Source: Selenomonas sp.
GTDB taxonomy: Bacteria; Bacillota; Negativicutes; Selenomonadales; Selenomonadaceae
Length of the DNA: 6,845 nucleotides
Direction: 5' to 3'
NCBI GenBank assembly: GCA_003518745.1
Contig: DOYB01000132.1
Coordinates: forward strand, 1 to 6,845
The notes under the pieces are model-generated. The model made no database searches and was not told the origin of the DNA. It worked only from the letters and a program-made list of their open reading frames with translations. Both the position numbers and the translations under genes were made by a program. Shown here one piece after another: positions 1 through 5,070 of this stretch. The first letter of the stretch is position 1. Each line of letters opens with the position of its first letter.

Positions 1-45
1 TCAATTATCTCATATGGGAGGTACTGTTTAAATACACCGTATTAT

Positions 46-204
46 TTACCGCTTACGTTTCATGTTGAATTTCTCCTTTCCTTTTGAGACGCAAAGAAAC
101 CCGCGCCAATCGAGACACGAGCTATGAACCGTATGTTCCGGTCCGGCAACGTTCTCCCTAAAGGGACTAGCGCGTCGCGGCACAGGTACCGTATACGTAT
201 TCAC
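46..204 (-). pseudogene. Short open frame, possible relic of an IS200/IS605 (TnpB/omega-RNA) right end
   Basis: Seen: on the minus strand a frame is open from just after a TGA at 207-205 to a TAA at 48-46 (52 codons from a GTG at 204). It reads ...VPRRASPFRENVAGPEH... and ends ...KFNMKRKR. The stretch is more GC-rich and hairpin-prone than its surroundings, with a TCCC-TTTA-GGGA stem-loop at 155-166 and complementary CCGCG/CGCGG at 101-105 and 176-180. It ends in AAATTCAAC (minus strand, 72-64). Known: IS200/IS605 right ends often terminate in TCAA, and TnpB guide RNAs are structured RNAs overlapping the tnpB 3' end. Inference: this may be a decayed right end. No tnpB body lies upstream, where the nuclease gene promoter sits instead. 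It could equally be non-functional intergenic DNA. Confidence 0.25.
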
Positions 205-253
205 TCATATAATATATATTTGAAAAGTAGGGGTTCGGCGATTTTGGAAATCC

Positions 254-282
254 TTGCGAATTTTCTATATTATTGATAGAAT
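254..282 (+). promoter_or_regulatory. Sigma-70-type promoter of the Rpn nuclease gene
   Basis: TTGCGA (254-259) and TAGAAT (277-282) are separated by 17 bases, placing transcription start near 289, about 40 bases before the proposed start codon. A TATAAT at 208-213 lacks a convincing -35 partner and is the weaker candidate. Confidence 0.6.
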
Positions 283-328
283 GTAGGTATGAAAGACGTA
301 TAGCCAAGCAATGTGGGAGGGGGATTTC

Positions 329-1141
329 TTGGCACAGGGAGCATGGGAAACACTTACCATACAAGACAATTTTATCTTTTGCAGGGTGATGGAGACGTAT
401 CCAGATATCTGCAAACGTTTGCTAGAGAAAATTCTCCGTATGGAAATCGAGCGCATCGACTTTCCGGAACGTGAGAAGTCCATTGAAGTACGCCATGACA
501 GCAAGGGCATCCGGTTGGATGTATTCGTGAAAACGTCGGATGGATTGAAATGTTTTGATATGGAGATCCAGACGGCTCGAAGGGATGACTTGCCAAGACG
601 CATCCGCTACTACCAAGGCTTGATTGACATGGACTTCTTGGAGAAGGGGAAATATTATTGGCAGCTTGGCAGTTCATACATCATTTTTATCTGCGTTTTC
701 GACTACTTTGGCAAGGGACGCCATATTTACACGTTCCATGAACGGTGCGACGAGGACATGTCCATCGAACTAGCAACGGGAACTACCAAGATTTTTCTGA
801 ATGCTTATGGGACGATAGATGATGTGGACGATGAAGTGAAGGCTTTTCTGGACTACGTTGCGGGAAAGGAAGTACAACATCCACTGGTGGACAAATTGGA
901 TGCGGCAGTGAAAATCGTAAAGCAAAGCAAGAAATGGAGGGAAGAATATATGCGGTATGAGACAGAACTGGCAGCTAGAGAGCATCTTGGACGTGAGGAG
1001 GGACGCGAAGAAGGCGCAGAAATTGCTACATTAAACAATTTGAGGGCTATTATAGAGAAATTTCATCTTTCTAAAGAGGATGCAATGGATACTTTCAATA
1101 TCCCTATGAACCTGCGAACCAAATATTTAAGTCAACTGTGA
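329..1141 (+). CDS. Rpn/PD-(D/E)XK nuclease family putative transposase (recombination-promoting nuclease type)
   Basis: This 270-residue protein belongs to the widespread family annotated as PD-(D/E)XK nuclease family transposase or Rpn. Family members are DNA endonucleases reported to stimulate RecA-independent recombination; they are not classical transposases. Seen: the N-terminal stretch TLTIQDNFIFCRVM is typical of the family. The nuclease core follows, with Asp64 in GIRLDVFV, then Glu79 and Gln81 in DMEIQT, i.e. the D...ExQ form of the motif. The C-terminus carries a charged GREEGREEGAE linker before a small helical end, also typical. Start choice: an ATG at 311 is in frame but has no ribosome binding site, whereas a TTG at 329 follows GGGAGGGGG (315-323) by 5 bases and gives the usual family start MAQGAWETLTIQDNF. 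All catalytic residues are present, so it looks intact. It stands alone, with no transposase partner or terminal repeats visible. Confidence 0.85.
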   Translation: MAQGAWETLTIQDNFIFCRVMETYPDICKRLLEKILRMEIERIDFPEREKSIEVRHDSKGIRLDVFVKTSDGLKCFDMEIQTARRDDLPRRIRYYQGLIDMDFLEKGKYYWQLGSSYIIFICVFDYFGKGRHIYTFHERCDEDMSIELATGTTKIFLNAYGTIDDVDDEVKAFLDYVAGKEVQHPLVDKLDAAVKIVKQSKKWREEYMRYETELAAREHLGREEGREEGAEIATLNNLRAIIEKFHLSKEDAMDTFNIPMNLRTKYLSQL

Positions 1142-1221
1142 AGCAGGGCAGATTGTTAATTGCCAAAATTGCACTGAAATGTGTCAGATGGAATGTAAAT
1201 CGTTCGCTCAGACGCGTTCTC

Positions 1222-1243
1222 ATGTGCCAAAAATGTGCCAAAA
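1222..1243 (+). repeat. Tandem 11-bp direct repeat ATGTGCCAAAA x2
   Basis: ATGTGCCAAAA occurs at 1222-1232 and again, immediately adjacent, at 1233-1243. Directly after it AATGAGCAGGT (1242-1252) reproduces 11 bases of the tRNA-Thr fragment at 1420-1430. Short direct repeats near an attachment core are typical of arm-type binding sites of tyrosine integrases; that role here is inference. Confidence 0.5.
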
Positions 1244-1343
1244 TGAGCAGGTTTTGAATAGCTATTTTACCCCTTATCCGCCCCTTATTTGACCCTTAAT
1301 ATCCGCAAATTCCTGTCAAAAAGGAAAAAGAAGGAAAAAATGA

Positions 1344-1385
1344 AAAACCTGTCAAGCCAGAAGAATCAAGGGCTTGACAGGTTTT
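1344..1385. repeat. Perfect 15-bp inverted repeat, possible bidirectional terminator
   Basis: AAAACCTGTCAAGCC (1344-1358) and its exact reverse complement (1371-1385) flank a 12-base loop. In the plus direction the stem ends in TTTT, and in the minus direction it continues into a T-rich tract (complement of 1330-1347). It could terminate the nuclease transcript about 200 bases downstream of that gene, or be a structural element of an attachment region. Confidence 0.6.
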
Positions 1386-1404
1386 GAAAATGTCTGAAAA
1401 TGTG
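1385..1404 (+). repeat. Tandem 10-bp repeat TGAAAATGT(C/G)
   Basis: TGAAAATGTC (1385-1394) is followed at once by TGAAAATGTG (1395-1404), ending 8 bases before the point where tRNA similarity begins. It lies one helical turn per unit and could be a protein-binding array; no protein is identified. Confidence 0.4.
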
Positions 1405-1412
1405 TGGAGCCA

Positions 1413-1459
1413 CATTCGTAATGAGCAGGTCGTAGGTTCAAGTCCTATAGCCAGCTCCA
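1413..1459 (+). pseudogene. 3' half of a tRNA-Thr(CGU) gene, probable attachment-site remnant
   Basis: From about 1413 to CCA at 1457-1459 the sequence is a tRNA 3' half: anticodon loop TTCGTAA (1415-1421, anticodon CGT, Thr), 3' anticodon stem TGAGC (1422-1426), variable loop AGGTC, T-arm GTAGG-TTCAAGT-CCTAT (1432-1448), 3' acceptor strand AGCCAGC, discriminator T and encoded CCA. The upstream bases CCACA do not pair properly with TGAGC (GCTCA would be needed), and no D-arm or 5' acceptor strand is found, so the 5' half is absent. Known: tyrosine recombinases of phages and integrative elements insert at tRNA 3' ends and leave such a partial copy at one end. Inference: this is an att scar. 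No integrase gene lies in the window. Confidence 0.75.
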
Positions 1460-1470
1460 GTGATTTCAAG

Positions 1471-1498
1471 GCTTCCGAGACTTCTCGGGAGCTTTTTT
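1471..1498 (+). terminator. Rho-independent terminator behind the tRNA fragment
   Basis: GCTTCCGAG (1471-1479) pairs with CTCGGGAGC (1484-1492), a 9-bp stem with one G-U pair and a 4-base loop, followed by six Ts (1493-1498). Its plus orientation and position 11 bases after the CCA fit the native terminator of the tRNA gene. Confidence 0.8.
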
Positions 1499-1586
1499 GT
1501 TGCCATTTTGCCACTAAAAGTATCTTAAAAAGTGTCTTATTGTCTGCAAACATCCACAAAGTCATGGATTCAACTACCTTCATCCG

Positions 1587-1922
1587 CTAATCTTCAATCT
1601 CCATGCCCCGATTCAATTCAGTCTGCATATCCCTACCGCCATACATAACTCGAACTATGTATACGGTGTGTTCCTCTTCGTCAGGGAAATAAAACACGCA
1701 GTAATTGTCCACGGGCATCATGCGAAGTCCACGGCTTTTCCAAGGTTCAGACTTATACTCACTGAACCGATTAGGAAGTTCAGTGAGTGTTTCGATACTG
1801 TCCTCCAGCCTCTTTAGTTGCCCTGCTGCATTGATAGGAGAAAGCATATAAAGAGCGATGTGTTCAAAGATTTCTCGGAGGTCGGATGATGCCTGATATG
1901 AAATTTCGACTTTGTAGCTCAT
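1587..1922 (-). CDS. RelE/ParE family toxin of a type II toxin-antitoxin system
   Basis: 111 residues, in the normal size range of RelE/ParE toxins. Seen: the family layout of an N-terminal strand plus helices (YKVEISYQASSDLREIFEHIALYM), a middle helix (AAGQLKRLEDSIETLTELP), then LRMMPVDNYCVFYF and the closing strand VYIVRVMYGGRD, whose GRD-type end is a family hallmark. Known: RelE-like members cleave mRNA on the ribosome, while ParE-like members inhibit gyrase. The sequence alone does not decide which; the partner type (RelB/DinJ) leans to an mRNA interferase. The gene begins inside the antitoxin's stop codon (ATGA overlap), so it is probably translated by coupling, which keeps toxin below antitoxin. 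It looks complete. No strong terminator follows on this strand; the tRNA terminator hairpin lies about 90 bases on but lacks a T-tract in this direction. Confidence 0.9.
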   Translation of the reverse strand: MSYKVEISYQASSDLREIFEHIALYMLSPINAAGQLKRLEDSIETLTELPNRFSEYKSEPWKSRGLRMMPVDNYCVFYFPDEEEHTVYIVRVMYGGRDMQTELNRGMEIED

Positions 1923-2227
1923 ATATGGTATTCCCTTCGGATATCGGCAAAAACCTGATTTGCTGGCCTTGTCCGTCCCGCCAAAATATCACGGTATCCT
2001 TTTTCCAGTTCGGTATCCAGTTCGGCTTCAGTCAGCTTCCCCATATCCAGTTCCGCTTGTTCAGGTAGCTTCAAGTCAAAGGGAATTCCTCTGTGAAGGA
2101 TAATTTGCTTGTAGAACATGTTAATAGCATTGGAAACCGGGATTCCCAGCGCTGACAGTATGGATTCTGCGTGAGCCTTTACATCAGGCTCAATCCTCGC
2201 ATAAAGATTTGCGGTCTTGGTTGCCAT
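1919..2227 (-). CDS. RelB/DinJ family antitoxin
   Basis: 102 residues from the ATG at 2227. Seen: an N-terminal ribbon-helix-helix region, ANLYARIEPDVKAHAESILSALG, then IPVSNAINMFYKQIILHRGIPFDL, which matches the RelB/DinJ pattern closely, including the IPFDL signature. The C-terminal half (ELEKGYRDILAGRTRPANQVFADIRREYHI) should wrap around the toxin. Known: the N-terminal dimer binds the operon operator, and the antitoxin is degraded by Lon/Clp under stress. Start choice: another in-frame ATG lies at 2245, but it has no ribosome binding site and its own ATGAAAGGAAG supplies the AAAGGAAG that precedes the ATG at 2227 at good spacing. It is first in a two-gene operon with the toxin, with a 4-base overlap. 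Confidence 0.9.
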   Translation of the reverse strand: MATKTANLYARIEPDVKAHAESILSALGIPVSNAINMFYKQIILHRGIPFDLKLPEQAELDMGKLTEAELDTELEKGYRDILAGRTRPANQVFADIRREYHI

Positions 2228-2267
2228 AGATATTCTTCCTTTCATCTGTTATCACACTGCTAAGATT

Positions 2268-2296
2268 ATAATACCTTTTTGTGTGTACGAACGCAA
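2268..2296 (-). promoter_or_regulatory. Promoter of the toxin-antitoxin operon, with possible operator
   Basis: On the minus strand TTGCGT (2296-2291) and TATTAT (2273-2268) are 17 bases apart; an overlapping TATAAT (2270-2265) would give a 20-base spacer. CACAC (2253-2257) and GTGTG (2281-2285) form a spaced inverted repeat across the -10, a possible site for antitoxin autoregulation. Confidence 0.5.
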
Positions 2297-2385
2297 TACA
2301 TTTTTGACTGGGACAGCTTTTGAAAAAAATACTTTGAATCGGAAAAATCTTGCAACTTTGAAGTATGGATATTAAAATCTAAGCT

Positions 2386-2426
2386 AAGAGCCGGAACCCT
2401 TGGAAAACAAAGGGATTCCGGCTCTT
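2386..2426 (-). terminator. Strong hairpin downstream of the antiporter gene, probable terminator
   Basis: AAGAGCCGGAA (2386-2396) pairs perfectly with TTCCGGCTCTT (2416-2426), and CCCT (2397-2400) with AGGG (2411-2414) after a one-base bulge. It starts 29 bases past the antiporter stop and precedes the toxin-antitoxin promoter. The T-tract on the minus strand is weak and interrupted, so termination efficiency is uncertain. Confidence 0.6.
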
Positions 2427-2455
2427 GTATACTCTTTGACTGTCGAAATGGGTAA

Positions 2456-3691
2456 TTATTTTGCCACCTTGCCAATGTTTTTACTTATGGTGCATTGCAG
2501 CCTTCTGCCCCGTTTATCCGCGGCAGCCGGTACGAATAGCCAGACGATGACGCCAAGAATTACTGCGGCCAGCATTATTATGCCAAGGCCGTTTATGAAG
2601 TCCGGCCATGGAAGTGTGCCCAAAGCCATGCCTATACTGCCTAAAAAGGTGTGAAAGAAATTTATCATCGCGGAGGCGGTGCCCACGTTCTTTTCTACCT
2701 CGCCAAGCAATATTTCCATACTTAGGGGGCGTGCGATTGATTCTATTACGGTAAAGGGCAAAAAGGACAACAGGAAGGCAAAAGCAGCTGTGCTGCCGAG
2801 AGTCAGTAGCAAAACACTGCTCATCCCCGATACGATGAAGGTGATGATTATAAGCTGCCTATTGGCGAAGTGTCTTTTCAGCCAAAGGTACATGGCCGGG
2901 CCCAGAATTGCGGCGGCTGAATTTACCGCAAAGAAATAGCTGTACTCCTGAGCTGTAAGGCCAAAATAATTCACATAGACGAAGGAGGACATGGCAAGGT
3001 ATGCCATATATGGCGCGGCCAACAGGGAAAACATGAGCAGTAGTCTAATAAACCGCTTGTATTTCAGCAAATTGGCAAGCAGTGAAAAGGATTGAAGGAT
3101 GCTTCCCTTATAGCGTTCCTCCGGCGGAAGGGTTTCTGTCAGCAGGAAGGCCAGTACCAAATTAACTGTTCCCAGGATTGCCAGTAATACGAATGAGCCC
3201 CGCCAAGAGGTAAAGGTAAGCAGGAAACCGCCGATTAACGGCGCTGCCATGGGGGCAATAACTCCCAATGCCTGAGTGACTGCCAGAATCCTGGCCATTA
3301 CCTTGCCATCAAAGCATTCCTTTATAAGGGCAGTTGCCACTGTGATGATTGCCCCCGCCCCCACCGCCTGAAGCACGCGGCCGAGAATCAAGACGTAGAT
3401 GTTGCCCGCGGCGGCACAGATTACTGATGCTATGATATACAGTATCGTACTCCCGATAAGTATATTCCTTCTGCCATATTTATCGCTGACAGGGCCAAAA
3501 AACACGATGCTGACGGCAAACATCAGGAAAAATACCGTCAGTGTCATACCGACCAGCATACTTCCTTCATGGAAATAATTCCCCATTTCCGGCATGGCAG
3601 GAAGATAAAGGTCGGTGGACAGCGGGATAAACATGTTCATGAAAGCTATGAAGCATATCATGGCCGTTGTTCCCAAATATTTCTGAGTCAC
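2456..3691 (-). CDS. Bcr/CflA-type multidrug efflux MFS transporter
   Basis: A 411-residue inner-membrane protein, the usual length for the 12-helix Bcr/CflA group of drug/H+ antiporters. Seen: TM1 motif STDLYLPAMPEM (residues 25-36), the MFS motif A GPVSDKYGRR (66-75) between TM2 and TM3, the motif B arginine in GRVLQAVGAG (Arg105), the antiporter motif C region GVIAPMAAPLIGG (143-155), and TETLPPEER after TM6 before the central loop. Hydrophobic helices continue through the second half, ending in a basic cytoplasmic tail. Known: relatives export bicyclomycin, chloramphenicol/florfenicol and other compounds using the proton gradient; the substrate here cannot be read from sequence. Start choice: the codon is GTG (3691-3689), with AGGAGG (3704-3699) 7 bases upstream. 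It is monocistronic, preceded by an attenuator-like leader described separately, and closed by a hairpin at 2386-2426. Confidence 0.92.
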   Translation of the reverse strand: MTQKYLGTTAMICFIAFMNMFIPLSTDLYLPAMPEMGNYFHEGSMLVGMTLTVFFLMFAVSIVFFGPVSDKYGRRNILIGSTILYIIASVICAAAGNIYVLILGRVLQAVGAGAIITVATALIKECFDGKVMARILAVTQALGVIAPMAAPLIGGFLLTFTSWRGSFVLLAILGTVNLVLAFLLTETLPPEERYKGSILQSFSLLANLLKYKRFIRLLLMFSLLAAPYMAYLAMSSFVYVNYFGLTAQEYSYFFAVNSAAAILGPAMYLWLKRHFANRQLIIITFIVSGMSSVLLLTLGSTAAFAFLLSFLPFTVIESIARPLSMEILLGEVEKNVGTASAMINFFHTFLGSIGMALGTLPWPDFINGLGIIMLAAVILGVIVWLFVPAAADKRGRRLQCTISKNIGKVAK

Positions 3692-3702
3692 GAAAAAACC
3701 TC

Positions 3703-3753
3703 CTAAAACAAAAACCGGACAAGATTGCGACTATTCGCCATCTTATCCGGCAC
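3703..3753 (-). CDS. Putative 16-codon leader peptide upstream of the antiporter
   Basis: On the minus strand GGAGGG (3768-3763) is followed 9 bases later by a GTG (3753-3751) opening a frame that reads MPDKMANSRNLVRFLF and stops at TAG (3705-3703). An internal ATG at 3741 gives a 12-codon alternative without a good ribosome binding site. The TAG overlaps the AGGAGG of the antiporter gene, so translation of the two is linked. The frame covers both arms of the terminator at 3710-3750, as in leader peptides that sense ribosome stalling. The function is inference from layout; the peptide matches no leader I can name. Confidence 0.5.
   Translation of the reverse strand: MPDKMANSRNLVRFLF
3710..3750 (-). 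terminator. Intrinsic terminator (attenuator) in the antiporter 5' leader
   Basis: On the minus strand CCGGATAAGAT (3750-3740) pairs with ATCTTGTCCGG (3725-3715), an 11-bp stem with one G-U. An inner GCGA/TCGC extends it, and TTTTT follows (3714-3710). It sits between the promoter and the antiporter ribosome binding site, so it must be bypassed for expression. That is the layout of a transcription attenuator rather than an end-of-gene terminator. Confidence 0.75.
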
Positions 3754-3782
3754 TAATTCGTACCCTCCGATGAAGCACCCAT

Positions 3783-3811
3783 ATTCTAGCATATAGGAAA
3801 ATATAAGGCAA
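3783..3811 (-). promoter_or_regulatory. Promoter of the antiporter leader and gene
   Basis: TTGCCT (3811-3806) and TAGAAT (3788-3783) on the minus strand are 17 bases apart. Transcription would start near 3776 and give a leader of about 85 bases before the GTG start. It lies downstream of the aldolase terminator, so the antiporter has its own promoter. Confidence 0.65.
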
Positions 3812-3828
3812 TAGTTTTTTGCGCCCGT

Positions 3829-3869
3829 AAAAAGGGGATGCGATAAACGCATCCGCATTTATCGCATCC
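3829..3869 (-). terminator. Rho-independent terminator of fba
   Basis: GGATGCGATAAA on the minus strand (3869-3858) pairs perfectly with TTTATCGCATCC (3847-3836) across a 10-base loop. CC and TTTTT follow (3833-3829). It begins 25 bases past the aldolase stop codon. Confidence 0.85.
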
Positions 3870-3894
3870 TCTAATATACCTATCCGGCTTTTTC

Positions 3895-4884
3895 TTACTT
3901 AAGGAGAGCCATGATTTCCGCGGCCTTGCCATCGGAACCCAAAACTTCCTTGATTTTGTGCTCAACCAAATCCTTGATGTACGCACGGCCGTCGGTTATG
4001 TACTGACGTGGATCGAAGTGCTCCGGATGAGCGCAGAAATGCTCACGGATACCGGCAGTCATGGCAAGACGCAGGTCGGAGTCGATGTTAATCTTGCAGA
4101 CAGCGGACTTAGCTGCCTTGCGGAGCTGATCCTCAGGAATACCAACAGCATCATCCAGCTTGCCGCCGTTTGCGTTGATAATCTTTACATACTTGGGGAT
4201 AACGGAAGAAGCGCCGTGGAGCACGATTGGGAAGTTAGGAATCTTCTTCTCGATTTCGGCAAGAATGTCGAAGCGCAGTTCGGGCGGAACGAGAACGCCG
4301 TCAGCATTGCGGGTGCACTGCTCGGGCTTGAACTTGAAGGCACCATGGGAAGTACCGATGGCGATGGCAAGGGAATCAACGCCGGTCTTCTCGACGAATT
4401 CCTGAACCTCCTCCGGCTGGGTGTAGGAAGCATTCTCAGCAGAAACATTAACATCGTCTTCGATGCCGGCCAGCTGGCCAAGCTCAGCCTCGACAACTAC
4501 GCCGCGCTCATGGGCATATTCAACAACCTTCTTGGTAACTTCGATGTTCTTCTCGAAGGGATGATGGGAACCATCGATCATAACAGAGGTAAAGCCTCCA
4601 TCGATGCAGGACTTACAGGTCTCAAAGTCCGCGCCATGGTCGAGATGGAGAGCGATTGGAATATCGCTGACCTCAAGGGCGGCCTTCACGAGATGTACCA
4701 GATACTCATGCTTCGCATACTTGCGGGCACCGGCAGAGCACTGCAGGATAATCGGGGACTGAAGGGCTGCGGCAGCCTCAGTTATACCCTGCACGATTTC
4801 CATGTTGTTGACGTTGAAAGCACCGATAGCGTAGCCGCCCTCGTAAGCCTTCTTGAACATTTCTTTAGTTCCGACTAATGGCAT
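3895..4884 (-). CDS. fba: Class II fructose-1,6-bisphosphate aldolase
   Basis: Cytosolic zinc-dependent enzyme that reversibly cleaves fructose 1,6-bisphosphate to dihydroxyacetone phosphate and glyceraldehyde 3-phosphate in glycolysis and gluconeogenesis. Seen in 329 residues: LHLDHG (79-84) with catalytic Asp82 and zinc ligand His83; SVMIDGSH (100-107); EAELGQLAG (132-140) with metal-site Glu134; AIGTSHG (175-181) with zinc ligand His180; LHGASS (222-227) with zinc ligand His223; and the phosphate-binding KINIDSDLR (264-272). All key residues are present. The C-terminal segment RQYITDGRAYIKDLVEHKI is as usual for this family. The start ATG (4884-4882) has AGGGGGT about 8 bases upstream. It has its own promoter and terminator, is transcribed away from ylqF, and is probably constitutive given the extended -10 element. 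Confidence 0.97.
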   Translation of the reverse strand: MPLVGTKEMFKKAYEGGYAIGAFNVNNMEIVQGITEAAAALQSPIILQCSAGARKYAKHEYLVHLVKAALEVSDIPIALHLDHGADFETCKSCIDGGFTSVMIDGSHHPFEKNIEVTKKVVEYAHERGVVVEAELGQLAGIEDDVNVSAENASYTQPEEVQEFVEKTGVDSLAIAIGTSHGAFKFKPEQCTRNADGVLVPPELRFDILAEIEKKIPNFPIVLHGASSVIPKYVKIINANGGKLDDAVGIPEDQLRKAAKSAVCKINIDSDLRLAMTAGIREHFCAHPEHFDPRQYITDGRAYIKDLVEHKIKEVLGSDGKAAEIMALLK

Positions 4885-4927
4885 TTTTCATTACCCCCTA
4901 ATCTTTATGGCTCAATTAACCTTGTCT

Positions 4928-4936
4928 ATTATACCA
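4928..4936 (-). promoter_or_regulatory. Extended -10 promoter of fba
   Basis: On the minus strand TGG precedes a consensus TATAAT (4933-4928), giving the extended -10 form TG-n-TATAAT. The -35 position at 17-base spacing (TACCGT) is poor, as expected for extended -10 promoters. Transcription would start near 4921, about 37 bases before the ATG. Confidence 0.65.
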
Positions 4937-5005
4937 TATAAATTGGCTTTACGGTAGAGTTGAAAGATAATTTTTACAGTAACTCCAAGCACTGACTTGC
5001 TTTGC

Positions 5006-5034
5006 TTGTACTCGATACGAGTTCATAGTAGAAT
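5006..5034 (+). promoter_or_regulatory. Promoter of the ylqF-rnhB operon with an internal palindrome
   Basis: TTGTAC (5006-5011) and TAGAAT (5029-5034) are 17 bases apart. Between them lies ACTCG-ATA-CGAGT (5010-5022), a 13-bp dyad overlapping the end of the -35 and the spacer, a place where a repressor could act. The start of transcription would be near 5041, about 30 bases before the ylqF ATG. Confidence 0.6.
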
Positions 5035-5070
5035 AAGTATGAAATATTCTATGGAACGGAAGTGCAAATA

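Noticed and set aside
124..276. 50-codon plus-strand frame starting MNRMFRSGN
   Set aside because: No ribosome binding site, runs through the A/T-rich promoter region of the nuclease gene, and resembles nothing known.
1138..1257. Short plus-strand frame after the nuclease gene, possibly an integrase tail (ends MCQKCAKMSRF)
   Set aside because: Begins at the nuclease stop without its own ribosome binding site, is largely made of the tandem repeats, and shows no integrase motif such as the catalytic Tyr context.
1344..1404. Possible CRISPR array from the clustered repeats
   Set aside because: Repeat units are only 10-15 bases, arranged as direct neighbours or one inverted pair, without regular spacers; no cas gene is present.
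1296..1583. 95-codon minus-strand frame and a 68-codon plus-strand frame (1384-1590) over the tRNA fragment
   Set aside because: Their peptides (GLEPTTCSLR, VVGSSPI) are the familiar artefact of translating tRNA sequence; the region is better explained by the tRNA remnant and terminator.
3958..4878. 306-codon open frame on the plus strand opposite fba
   Set aside because: It lies almost wholly inside the unmistakable aldolase gene on the other strand, has no recognisable domain and no ribosome binding site; it is a shadow frame caused by codon bias.
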